This document shows positions 7,601 to 16,939 of a stretch of 64,000 bases of DNA, piece after piece. How positions within the stretch are numbered: position 1 is the stretch's first letter; every line of letters starts with the position of its first letter. Position numbers and translations under genes: made by a program. Source of the stretch: Acetobacterium paludosum (GTDB taxonomy: Bacteria; Bacillota; Clostridia; Eubacteriales; Eubacteriaceae); contig NZ_RXYA01000009.1 of the NCBI RefSeq assembly GCF_008086595.1, positions 1 to 64,000 on the forward strand. The letters are read 5' to 3'. The notes beneath the pieces were generated by a model that was not told the origin of the DNA, searched no databases, and worked only from the letters and a program-made list of their open reading frames with translations.

Positions 7601-9658
7601 TTATATAAGCGTACTAAGCTTATTCTTACACCCCACATTAATACATTCATAAAACACTTTTTCATTTTCAATCATCAACTTCATAGTATTTTTGCATTTA
7701 TTACATTGTACCTGTGGAGTGTACTTTCGGGTTGGATAAAATATTTCTGGATTATCAATTGCTTTACTGTTGTATTGTGGCAACGTTAACGTTTTCTTAA
7801 TACTTAGTTCTAATTTGTCTTTATCAACAATAATTCCTAAACCTTTACTAATCATTACATCAAAAAAATCAATTAATCTAAAAATTTGATCTGTATCTTG
7901 CAAATTTTTAAATTTAATTCCACTAAGAGCATTATCACTGGGTTTTTCAACATCTCCAAAATCTATATCAATGATAACATTTAAACAATTTTGATTCGTT
8001 GCCCATGCGGCACCAACTTCACCTAAACATACATTTGAATCATAAAATGATTTGCTAAAAATAAAGACAACCATTAAGTCTTTTCGAAAACATTCCTTTA
8101 AATAATTGAAAATATCTTTCCCCTGTGGTACACCAAATCGAGGATCAGAACTAAATATTACTGATTCTTCAGCATTCACCCCATAGTCTTCCAAAACTGA
8201 TATGATAAACCGTCCATATAATTGATGGCTCACCTTATGACTGATAAATATCTTCTTTGTAGACCTACTTAACTGAGTTGCTCGAACAAATTGCAAGTTT
8301 TCTGATTGTATAATCTCTCTGTCTTGTTCATTCAATTTTTCTTTTAAAATCCTTCCTGTTTCAGTTTCATTGATAAATTTCTCTTCAATTTTTTTTGCCT
8401 CTGCCTGCTCATCATCTTGTTTTTTTAACTTCAGGACTTCTGCCTTTTTTGATATAATATAACCTAATAGTTTTTTGGCAATTTTAATTGTTTCTGTATA
8501 GCGTGTATCACTTTCTTCATAACCTCTACGATTACTTATGGCCATATCTTTCAATTTTTCATCTTCAAAAACATCTACAAACAACTCACCAATAACATAA
8601 GCCTCATAATTCGAATTCGACTTAATCTTGGACAGAATATCATATTCACCAAGTTTTCCTCTTGAATATAAAGAAATCCTGTTATCGTTTATCGTAATTA
8701 TGTCTTCATCCAAACCATCTACCCCGACAAATTTTTCTTCTAATTTACGCAAACTTGGTAAAGTATCTACAGTACCCATCCAACCATTAAGCGTAAAAGA
8801 TGTTGTAATATTTTCGCCATTAATATCTTCAACGGTAATGTTATATGGCATTGGCTCAAGTTTTGATCTCGGACGTTCCATAAGGAAATCATTGAAATTT
8901 TTAAGAACTTTATATTTCTTTAAAATTGAATTATTATTAATTTTTTCAAGTTTTTCCTTGTGTTCTTCTCCGATAATTATGATTGTATCCATAATAGAAA
9001 AATAATCCAACTCTGATCTGGTAAGCGCTTTGTATATTTCATCGTTTTTTCTGATATGAATTTTGAAATCATTATCATTAACATCAAACATTCTAATCAA
9101 TTTACTCACAATAAATCTATAGCTATATCCGATTTTTTTGCTAATATTATATAATTCTATGCGTGTCCCACTGCCATTTATCGATGTTCTATTTTTAATA
9201 AATTTTATTACATTGCTGCTTATTTCCGTTGGTTCTGATGTATCTGTTCCCTTCGACGATTCTTGTGTAATTTTTTTAAAATCTATCGCACATCCACATT
9301 TTTTATTATTCTTCACTGACAATACTTTGATATTATTTGTTAGTGAAAAAACAGCTAGTTTTCCAATACCTTTTCTTCCCATTATGAGTCTACCCATATT
9401 TGTTTTAACTTGGCCTTCTCTTTTGTTATACCCAATATTCAAGAAAGAATTATTAATATCCTCTACTGTCATACCAATGCCATCATCCTCAACAATAATT
9501 GAGTTTTTTTCAGTATCTAACGAAATCCAAACATTTCCAGCATCTGCATCATACGAATTTGCAACTAATTCAGCAATAACACTTGGCGTATCACCGTACA
9601 ATTGCGATCCCAAAAGTTTGAGAACTTTCCTGTCTAACTTAATCTTATAATCTGCCAC
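7601..9658 (-). CDS. GHKL ATPase - TIR domain - zinc-finger fusion, putative defence effector
   Basis: The N-terminal 220 residues form an HSP90/MutL-type GHKL ATP site: ELVANSYDADA at 30-40 (E30, N34), DDGIGM at 58-63 and GRKGIGK at 94-100. A middle region, about 270-400, has the look of the transducer domain of such ATPases, and a lysine/glutamate-rich helix (about 405-455) leads into a TIR domain. The TIR domain spans about 467-605, with KKIFISHKVS, SSDPRFG and SFYDSNVCLGEVGAAW; E547 is in the position of the catalytic glutamate of NAD-cleaving TIRs. The tail has CNKC at 652-655 and C672/C677, a likely zinc ribbon. It is the last gene of the island operon and is AT-rich like its neighbours. 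The inference is an ATP-gated sensor that triggers NAD depletion. TIR as a pure adaptor is the alternative. Confidence 0.85.
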   Translation of the reverse strand: MADYKIKLDRKVLKLLGSQLYGDTPSVIAELVANSYDADAGNVWISLDTEKNSIIVEDDGIGMTVEDINNSFLNIGYNKREGQVKTNMGRLIMGRKGIGKLAVFSLTNNIKVLSVKNNKKCGCAIDFKKITQESSKGTDTSEPTEISSNVIKFIKNRTSINGSGTRIELYNISKKIGYSYRFIVSKLIRMFDVNDNDFKIHIRKNDEIYKALTRSELDYFSIMDTIIIIGEEHKEKLEKINNNSILKKYKVLKNFNDFLMERPRSKLEPMPYNITVEDINGENITTSFTLNGWMGTVDTLPSLRKLEEKFVGVDGLDEDIITINDNRISLYSRGKLGEYDILSKIKSNSNYEAYVIGELFVDVFEDEKLKDMAISNRRGYEESDTRYTETIKIAKKLLGYIISKKAEVLKLKKQDDEQAEAKKIEEKFINETETGRILKEKLNEQDREIIQSENLQFVRATQLSRSTKKIFISHKVSHQLYGRFIISVLEDYGVNAEESVIFSSDPRFGVPQGKDIFNYLKECFRKDLMVVFIFSKSFYDSNVCLGEVGAAWATNQNCLNVIIDIDFGDVEKPSDNALSGIKFKNLQDTDQIFRLIDFFDVMISKGLGIIVDKDKLELSIKKTLTLPQYNSKAIDNPEIFYPTRKYTPQVQCNKCKNTMKLMIENEKVFYECINVGCKNKLSTLI

Positions 9659-9777
9659 TTAGCCCTCCTTGTTCATATGTTTCAAAATTTATATTTTTTT
9701 GTTTGCATGTTAGCTTACTAATTTATACTAATCACTATCAGCAAACAAATTCTCATAATTCAAAACAGCAATTGCAT

Positions 9778-11043
9778 TTAATATTTATTTGATTTATTAC
9801 TATTTAGTTTAATGGCTTTTTTTATAACCATCGCTATTTTTTCACCCATCAGTGGAGGCACTGCATTGCCAATTTGAACGAATGCGGCTGTTCGAGAATC
9901 TTCAAAATAATAATCATCCGGAAAAGACTGAATTCTGGCCGCTTCTCGCAGTGAAATAGATCTGTTTTGTTTGATATCCGGATGTATATAATAATGCCCG
10001 TCTTTAGAGATATGTGCAACAACGGTATGTGATATTCCATTACCTGGTACGACATTGAATCGATCCAGGAAACTCTTTGTGTTTTTTTGGGTAATTAACT
10101 TTTCAGGCAATTCATTATACTTCAGTTTTTTTTGAGAATCATTCCAGTAATTCACACACATTCTATAAATTTCAAGATCAATCTCTCGATTGGGTCTTAT
10201 TTCCTGTTGCAGTAGATAATTAAAGTCATCATCCTTAATATGCAAATCCTTTAAGCAATCATTGACCAAACCGGATTGTTCGGAAAAACTAACCTTGTCA
10301 CCTGCCTGCATAATAGGAATATCTTCAAACAGATCCTTAATTGTATATTCAGAATTACAATCTGGAAATTTAGGATACTTAAAATCAATATGCTCCTGCC
10401 AACCAATAATTATCACTCGTTTTCTGGATTGCAGAACTCCAAAATCTTTTGCATTCAAAACTTTATGGTCTATTTTATAGCCCAGATCTATCATATCTTT
10501 TTTTATCTGTTCAAAAATAGTTCCGTCTTTTGCAGTTTTAATGCCCATCACATTTTCAAAAACAAAGTAGTTTGGTTTATAGTATTTAATAAAGCGTAAA
10601 TACTGCAAATACAAATAATTTCTCGGATCATTTTCCATACGCTCCGGATCACGGCTCCGACCTGCAATTGAATAGGCTTGACAGGGTGGCCCTCCGATAA
10701 TTATTTCTATTTTATTATTTTTTTTATTCTTTAATTTTTGATCAATATCATTGAAAATGTTTTTATAGGTTTCATCAGAAATTTCCTCATGAATAACTTT
10801 GTTCAGAATTTTTTCCGGTACCATTTCATATAACTCATCTCTCGTAATTTTATTCGAAATATAATTTATATAGTCATTCAGCCTATCTTCTTTTTTTAAA
10901 TAATAATAAGCTTCTCTGGTCTTTAAAGTCAACGATGCTGCTCTGTCTTTCTCCACATGTGCAACAATATTAAAACCACATCGACGAAAACCTTCAGAAA
11001 GACCACCTGCACCTGCAAATAGATCGAGACAATTCAAAAACAT
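9778..11043 (-). CDS. DNA (cytosine-5) methyltransferase
   Basis: The conserved motifs run in the usual order for C5 DNA methyltransferases: motif I DLFAGAGGLSEGF near the N-terminus, motif IV GGPPCQAYSIAGRS with the catalytic cysteine at about residue 121, motif VI FVFENV, motif VIII QSRKRVIIIG and motif X IGNAVPP near the C-terminus. About 421 aa leaves a target-recognition region of ordinary size. I prefer ATG 11043, just downstream of AAAGGAAG, to the GTG one codon earlier. In the island it would mark host DNA; the target sequence cannot be read from the protein. The nearby vsr supports methylation at the C5 position. Confidence 0.95.
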   Translation of the reverse strand: MFLNCLDLFAGAGGLSEGFRRCGFNIVAHVEKDRAASLTLKTREAYYYLKKEDRLNDYINYISNKITRDELYEMVPEKILNKVIHEEISDETYKNIFNDIDQKLKNKKNNKIEIIIGGPPCQAYSIAGRSRDPERMENDPRNYLYLQYLRFIKYYKPNYFVFENVMGIKTAKDGTIFEQIKKDMIDLGYKIDHKVLNAKDFGVLQSRKRVIIIGWQEHIDFKYPKFPDCNSEYTIKDLFEDIPIMQAGDKVSFSEQSGLVNDCLKDLHIKDDDFNYLLQQEIRPNREIDLEIYRMCVNYWNDSQKKLKYNELPEKLITQKNTKSFLDRFNVVPGNGISHTVVAHISKDGHYYIHPDIKQNRSISLREAARIQSFPDDYYFEDSRTAAFVQIGNAVPPLMGEKIAMVIKKAIKLNSNKSNKY

Positions 11044-11114
11044 CACTTCCTTTCAAATATAACATTATTTAATTATACCAGGTTGACGTCTTTGTGACAA
11101 GTTTATTGACTCAT

Positions 11115-13193
11115 TTAGCTATATGTAAAACCTTCGTTTTCACTTTTTCCTTTAATTTCCAACACACTGGCACATTGTTTTTCTGTCGGCAGTTTTATTT
11201 CCATCTCGATAGCTGTCTTTAATAGGCTCATTTCTTTGGGCGAAAATAAATTTTTGTCTAAACCCCATGTTGCAATCTTCTTCCAGTAATTAACCCCTAA
11301 ACCGACCACCTGCTTCTGTGCTTCAATACCATTGACCATTTTTTGAACTTTACGCTCTATTTTCGCAATATCCTTAGCATCACCGATACTAATCAAATAA
11401 CCTTTAACTGCCTCTTTATCAATTTCAAAGCTTTTCTCTTTTAAACATGTCCAACAGTTTTCTTTTTTGCACCATTCCGTAACATTCAAAACCTCTCTAG
11501 CATCGTCGGTAATATAACTGCTGACATATTCAGAAATTTGGAGCAACTGCAATTTTAAAGCATCTGTCAATTCCTGTGTCTTCCAGACTTTCTGCAAATC
11601 AAATGTCTTTTGTGGATACTGCTTTTCTACGAGATGTTTAAACCAGGACATCGCATAAGTGACAATGTTGGCTTTATATCCTTTTTCATACCAGACTTGT
11701 TTTGCAATATTTTTGTCCAGATAATTAAAAATAATACGTAAAGCTATTGTGTCTTTATAATACAGTTCATTGAAATTATCCTTGTTTTTCATCCATTCAA
11801 TATCAATATATTCTGCAAAACGCATGCAATTTTTTTGTGCACCCCAAGACACAATATTTGGTAATTCTCTCCAAATATCTCGGAGTTTCGCCATATCCGT
11901 TTTATTCAGTCTCTGATCCTTGGGATGTTGTAAGATATATTGTCTTTTCTTTGCTGGTGTCATTTTTCTCTGTTCCTGTTCAAATTGGCCTCTAACGCGC
12001 TCAAAAAACCAGATTGTTTCATATTGTGCGCCATCTTTTGCCGGAGCAAATAACCTACGTGAAAGTTTTTCCATTTGAATGTTGAACTCATGATTTGAAA
12101 AGAAATCTGCTGAACTGACTTTATTCTGACTATTAGAATATCTGGAAATATTTGGTATTATTTTTTCTGCTGTTTTTTTGTCCGGTATAACTGTCAGTTT
12201 CATCTGCACATAGATATTTTCTAATGATGTTTTATCTTTAAAACGTGCGTTTGACAGACTGGCGGTTGTCTGACCGCCATTGACAACTTGCAGATTATTA
12301 ATCTTTTTTATCAGTATTCCAGTTTCAGTTTTATCGATATCCACTTCGTTGGCTGTTGCCGCAATCCCGTTATTATATGAAAAGAACATATTTTTTTCGT
12401 CACTGAGTATTGTTTTTCGAATATCCCGATTGACTGCAACTTTTGTAGATAAAAACGATCTTACATTCCCTTCCAATAATCTGCTGCCGAATTTATCGTA
12501 AATATCTGCCAGTAAATCTCCGGATAGCACACACAAATAAAATTTCAACCCATCAACGTTAACATCGCAAGCTTCCAATGTCGGCAGTCCTTTCCCGTAC
12601 AATTCCAAAAAATCAACTTCAATCGGTTCTCCCTCTTCTCCTTCTGTAAATAACCTTTCAAGTCTCTGAATATCCCAGATATGATATTCAAGAGGTATAC
12701 CTTTGAATTTAGAATTCGGGAAAATTCCGATTGATTTACTCATGATTTTATCGGTTATGACAAACAGTTTAATTTTATTAAGCTCTTCCTTCTTCCATAA
12801 AAACTGAATCTGTTTTGACAGGTCAAAAGCCGGGGTACTGATTTCAATATCCAGTTGTTCATTGATACATTCTTCGAAAAAAGCCAGCGACCATTTGAAA
12901 AGCTGGTTTGCTTCTGTTTTTGTCAGTGTTTCTATTTCTTCTTTCTGTGAGTAATTACTGGCAATCAGTACCAAGGTTTTATCAAATTCATTATATGACC
13001 AAGCGTCTACTCGGCATTTTTTTCGCCCAGACGCACCTTCAAAATAAGATTGTTCATATTCCTCAAAAACCTGATTTTCCACAAAATTCTCACAAGTTAA
13101 CTTTGTAAATGAGGGCACATTGCCATCACCCTCAGAGGCAGCAGTAGATTTCACATCTTCATAATATAACTTATGATATTCCTGTAACTCCAT
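11115..13193 (-). CDS. AIPR-family protein (abortive infection phage resistance)
   Basis: The family is recognised by the block INNLQVVNGGQTTASL (about residues 300-315) preceded by FFSYNNGIAATA, the core of the AIPR domain. The N-terminal third carries a region with VDAWSYNEF and LVLIASNYS that resembles the restriction-endonuclease-like beginning of these proteins. The chosen start, ATG 13193, has GAGGA 6-9 nt upstream; an upstream ATG would extend it by nine codons. It overlaps the DUF4420 gene by 23 bp. AIPR proteins are standard members of the MORC/Z1/DUF4420 defence operon, but the biochemical activity of this one is unknown. Confidence 0.9.
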   Translation of the reverse strand: MELQEYHKLYYEDVKSTAASEGDGNVPSFTKLTCENFVENQVFEEYEQSYFEGASGRKKCRVDAWSYNEFDKTLVLIASNYSQKEEIETLTKTEANQLFKWSLAFFEECINEQLDIEISTPAFDLSKQIQFLWKKEELNKIKLFVITDKIMSKSIGIFPNSKFKGIPLEYHIWDIQRLERLFTEGEEGEPIEVDFLELYGKGLPTLEACDVNVDGLKFYLCVLSGDLLADIYDKFGSRLLEGNVRSFLSTKVAVNRDIRKTILSDEKNMFFSYNNGIAATANEVDIDKTETGILIKKINNLQVVNGGQTTASLSNARFKDKTSLENIYVQMKLTVIPDKKTAEKIIPNISRYSNSQNKVSSADFFSNHEFNIQMEKLSRRLFAPAKDGAQYETIWFFERVRGQFEQEQRKMTPAKKRQYILQHPKDQRLNKTDMAKLRDIWRELPNIVSWGAQKNCMRFAEYIDIEWMKNKDNFNELYYKDTIALRIIFNYLDKNIAKQVWYEKGYKANIVTYAMSWFKHLVEKQYPQKTFDLQKVWKTQELTDALKLQLLQISEYVSSYITDDAREVLNVTEWCKKENCWTCLKEKSFEIDKEAVKGYLISIGDAKDIAKIERKVQKMVNGIEAQKQVVGLGVNYWKKIATWGLDKNLFSPKEMSLLKTAIEMEIKLPTEKQCASVLEIKGKSENEGFTYS

Positions 13194-14142
13194 AATTATC
13201 CTCAACTTTCCATTGTTCAATTGCGGTTAATGAAAGTGTATAGTTTGCTCTGACAATTTCAGATCTTATATTTTCTGGTATTAGTTTTGGAAAAGTTGCA
13301 TCAACTTTATAATAATTGATCCCATTAAATATAAAATGCATATTGTCATAACTTTCTCTGTAACGGTATCCCAACAGCATCAATTTATCATTAAATAAAA
13401 AGAGCATCTTCGGTACTGATTGAAGTTTTAAAATTAAAGTGTTTATTATTTCATTAAAGCTGAAACCAGCAGCATCAGTTTCTGATGTTTTATCCAGATT
13501 GATAACAGCCAAGTAACCAATTTTTTCGACATTCAATTGATCCAAAGACGAGATTTCGATCGAATCTTTACCTGTACCAATTGTTTTCACCTCAACCCAA
13601 GTCTCACAGAAAACGAAATCTCTGTCATAGCCTTCGGGACCCAACCAAGATTCAATCGCAGTTTCTTTGTCTGTTCTTTTTAAAAGAATTTTGTCAATAA
13701 AAAGCAATTCCCCTATAAGGCCTTTTATTTTTGATGCTGACATTTCTTCAAGGCCGGTTTCCATCATTTTCTGCCACTTCAGGAAACGGGTTACAAAGAT
13801 CTCCATCCCATTCAACTCATTTATACATACTCGACAGGCTTCAATTAAATCCACGCACAGGTGAACAAAAACATCTTCAAATTCATCGTTTTTCAGTTTT
13901 ATCTTAACTGCCCATCTATCGTCAGTGCTTCGTTTGTTTTTTATAACTGACAGGAATTTGCTGGAAGAAACGTTTGTAGGCTCAAAATTGGTGATTAATG
14001 CAAATACCCTTTTACCTTCATCATCTTTACCAATAAAAAAATCCAATGGATGTTCTGCATCAACTCTTTTTAGAACATCTTCTTCGGCATGAGAATTGTC
14101 CCATTTTTTCAAAAGTTCCTCAATATCAATCAAATTCGTCAC
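13171..14142 (-). CDS. PD-(D/E)XK motif protein (DUF4420 family)
   Basis: This 323-residue protein matches the DUF4420/PD-(D/E)XK family. Around residues 140-190 there is GLIGELLFI, then WLGPEGYDRDF and TWVEVKT. The glutamate of GELLF, the aspartate of DRDF and the ExK of EVKT would form the nuclease site. The start is a GTG at 14142 with AGAGGAAG just upstream, and it overlaps the Z1 gene by 17 bp, so it is tightly coupled. It is the probable DNA-cutting part of the system next to the Z1 helicase. Confidence 0.85.
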   Translation of the reverse strand: MTNLIDIEELLKKWDNSHAEEDVLKRVDAEHPLDFFIGKDDEGKRVFALITNFEPTNVSSSKFLSVIKNKRSTDDRWAVKIKLKNDEFEDVFVHLCVDLIEACRVCINELNGMEIFVTRFLKWQKMMETGLEEMSASKIKGLIGELLFIDKILLKRTDKETAIESWLGPEGYDRDFVFCETWVEVKTIGTGKDSIEISSLDQLNVEKIGYLAVINLDKTSETDAAGFSFNEIINTLILKLQSVPKMLFLFNDKLMLLGYRYRESYDNMHFIFNGINYYKVDATFPKLIPENIRSEIVRANYTLSLTAIEQWKVEDNYGVTGIS

Positions 14143-16939
14143 CTTCCTCTTCTGTTAAAGCAGTTTCATAATCCAGCAGAGTGTTCATGGCAACCTTGTT
14201 AATCACATATTTGATTTTTTCTGAATTCGTACCCGGTAAACTTTTAGGGAAACCCAAGCTTAAACCTACAAGCGGCGTGTCTCCTATTATTGGTTTCATA
14301 TCACTTAAAACTTTTGTATTCGGAGCCACAAAGTAAATTAGTAAAATCGGCTTACGTTCCATAATAAGATATGTCTTGTCATCAATCTGTTTTGGTTTAC
14401 CCTTTTGAGTTTTTAAATTCTGGGAATAGAATTTTTCTTCTGCTTCTCTTTTATCATCTGCACTTAAACCGAGTTTTGTCGCGCCCCTAGTTCCTAACCG
14501 TGCACTTTTACCAGATATATTGAGATAACCACCATTTCTGGTGATATTTCGTTCTGACAGTTTGATATTCATGTTTTTTACTTCCTGTGACAGATATCTT
14601 ACACACTCTTTTTCATTCAACGTGACACCTGATCCACCTATTATTCCAATATCCCAGAAATCCTGTTCTTTGTTATTAAAAATATGCTGACTTAAATCCT
14701 TGGGTGAAAAGGGAATATGTACCGGATGTGCTGCAAACTCTTTAATGTACTGTCCAATGATTTCTTTTGGTATATTTTCAAACAATATTCTATTTCCCAA
14801 CTCTTCATCGGATTGATATGGTAACAATCCTTTGATTAATTGATCTGTTCTAATTAAGTTATCCTTTAACTGTTTCTGATTTGCAATAAGTTTTGGAGTT
14901 TCGATCAATTCTCCTGCAATGATAATCCATCGTTCAATATTATCTGAGTTTCTCATTTTATTTCTGGCTGTTACAAATAATGAAGGTATATCTTGTCTTA
15001 CTTTGAGGCCAAAGTCTCTCGGTGTCATATCCAATCGTCGCATCTCATCAATTTCTTCCCGCAGTTCCTTTGTTGCTAATGTGATGTATTTATACCATCC
15101 AATAGTTTCCTCCATCATCCATATTCTAAACAAATGGTCATAACCATCTCTGTAACCAAACCATCTGCCCATCTGCATAAGAGTGTCATACATCTGAGAA
15201 TTTCGATAAAAATAACTTACACAAAGGCCTTCCAGTGTCAGCCCTCGTGATAAACTGTTCCCGCCGATTGCAATAACTCTTAAACCGGTATCTGAATACA
15301 GTCCATAATCCAGTTTCTGTTTACTTTTCTGATTGATAACTTGAATTTCAATGGGTGCCATTGAATCATATAATTTATTCTGAATTTCACTCCAGGCATA
15401 ACCAGTTTTTTCTGAAAGTTCATATTCTTCCCACAATGAATTAAAAAGGCTCATTGTAGTATTTTTTTTCGCTTTTTCCCACGATTCACTGGCATAAAAT
15501 AAAATATCCTTTCGGATTTTATCAAAATACAACTTTAATAAATCGAAAACACCTTTCTGAACATTTACATACTGACTCACATTGATCAGCATTGATCTGT
15601 GCGTTCTTTCATAATTATCAAGATCTCTGACTGTATTAACCAAACAGAAGTATACAACTGCTTTTTTTAGGCTGAATGGTAATTCCGGTACATCATGATA
15701 TGATTTATTCTTTGATTTGAAATGATTTTCATCCGGATCAGGACTATCCTGAATAATGTCCGTTATTCCCTCAACAAAATCTCCAAATTCGGCTTCCGCA
15801 CCAAATATTTTGACGCTGCCGATGTAATTTGTAGGTGGAGAAAGTGCATATATGAAATCACTGGGAAATAAATCAAGCTGTTCAATTTTTTCCTCCTCAT
15901 CCGGATCGATGAAAATATTTGCAAAAGGTGTCGCGGTAACTCCCAGATAATTCTTACGAGAAAACAGATCCAGAATATTTCGAATCCCATGATTAATTGC
16001 TGTAGGATCCTCTTCGGGTTTACGTGTATTAACAGATGCGTTGTCTGCTTCATCATCAATCAGCAACAACGGCAAATCTATTTTTTCGCCTTCGTTGTCT
16101 ATATTAAAATGAGTAAGCCATGATATAAGATTATCCAGAATTTTTTTGTTCTTTTTTAAAACAAAAATAACTGGCTCGTTGACAGTATTTAATGTGAAGT
16201 TTAATGAGTTCAATTTTTTAGCGTTAAAATCTCCGGTATCACTTGTAAAAGGTACCGGTATTCTAGACCTGTTATATAGACCGACACCAATATATTTTTC
16301 TGATTTTTTCTGACTTAAAATATCCTTGCTGCTGCGTCCCACAAAACCTTCATCTACACGTTGTTGTGTCTGTCTACGAAGAGTTTCAATTGTTCCCGTC
16401 AGAAGAATAATTACCTTGTATCCTGCATCTGCAGCCTTATTGCATAATGCCAGATAGTTGGACGTTTTGCCTGACTGTATATCTCCCAGAAGCAAGCCTT
16501 TTCTACTCCATGTGCCGATCCAGGAATCCTGTTTGATAGGATTACCCAATAGTTCGAGAATCTCATCACTTACCTCACCCAATCGATCAACAATATCGTG
16601 ATTCCAACCCTTTTCATCTTCAAGATATTTTCTGTAACGCGGCCAGTAATAGGAATCTTTTTCAATTTCCGCTTTTCTGGCTGGTAGCCATGGTTTATAT
16701 GTATCTTGATTAACAAGACGGGTACCCATATCCATCTTGATATTCAAATTGGAAAAAAAAGAATCCTGTACCATTTTTTTATCTGCATCATCAAATTTTA
16801 CAGAGGGATTTATAATTGATAACATTAGGATAGCCTTATCAATGGCATCCCGAAGATCTATTTCTGATGGTTGACTTAACTTGTTGCTTGTTTTTAATAC
16901 CGTATATATTAAGTTCTCAATTTCTTTTATCTTATTCAC
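14126..16939 (-). CDS. Z1-domain superfamily II helicase-like ATPase
   Basis: The 937-residue protein has the helicase motifs in Z1 order: Walker A GDIQSGKTS at 152-160, an acidic Walker B IDDEAD at 294-299, motif III GVTATPFANIF at 333-343, and the Z1 block GGNSLSRGLTLEGL with QMGRWFGYR at 559-597, which includes the arginine finger. The C-terminal 300 residues are not assignable to a domain by eye. It overlaps both neighbours, the upstream GHKL ATPase by 8 bp and the downstream nuclease by 17 bp. In MORC-Z1 systems the helicase is thought to translocate on DNA while the ATPase clamps it. Confidence 0.93.
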   Translation of the reverse strand: MNKIKEIENLIYTVLKTSNKLSQPSEIDLRDAIDKAILMLSIINPSVKFDDADKKMVQDSFFSNLNIKMDMGTRLVNQDTYKPWLPARKAEIEKDSYYWPRYRKYLEDEKGWNHDIVDRLGEVSDEILELLGNPIKQDSWIGTWSRKGLLLGDIQSGKTSNYLALCNKAADAGYKVIILLTGTIETLRRQTQQRVDEGFVGRSSKDILSQKKSEKYIGVGLYNRSRIPVPFTSDTGDFNAKKLNSLNFTLNTVNEPVIFVLKKNKKILDNLISWLTHFNIDNEGEKIDLPLLLIDDEADNASVNTRKPEEDPTAINHGIRNILDLFSRKNYLGVTATPFANIFIDPDEEEKIEQLDLFPSDFIYALSPPTNYIGSVKIFGAEAEFGDFVEGITDIIQDSPDPDENHFKSKNKSYHDVPELPFSLKKAVVYFCLVNTVRDLDNYERTHRSMLINVSQYVNVQKGVFDLLKLYFDKIRKDILFYASESWEKAKKNTTMSLFNSLWEEYELSEKTGYAWSEIQNKLYDSMAPIEIQVINQKSKQKLDYGLYSDTGLRVIAIGGNSLSRGLTLEGLCVSYFYRNSQMYDTLMQMGRWFGYRDGYDHLFRIWMMEETIGWYKYITLATKELREEIDEMRRLDMTPRDFGLKVRQDIPSLFVTARNKMRNSDNIERWIIIAGELIETPKLIANQKQLKDNLIRTDQLIKGLLPYQSDEELGNRILFENIPKEIIGQYIKEFAAHPVHIPFSPKDLSQHIFNNKEQDFWDIGIIGGSGVTLNEKECVRYLSQEVKNMNIKLSERNITRNGGYLNISGKSARLGTRGATKLGLSADDKREAEEKFYSQNLKTQKGKPKQIDDKTYLIMERKPILLIYFVAPNTKVLSDMKPIIGDTPLVGLSLGFPKSLPGTNSEKIKYVINKVAMNTLLDYETALTEEEGDEFD

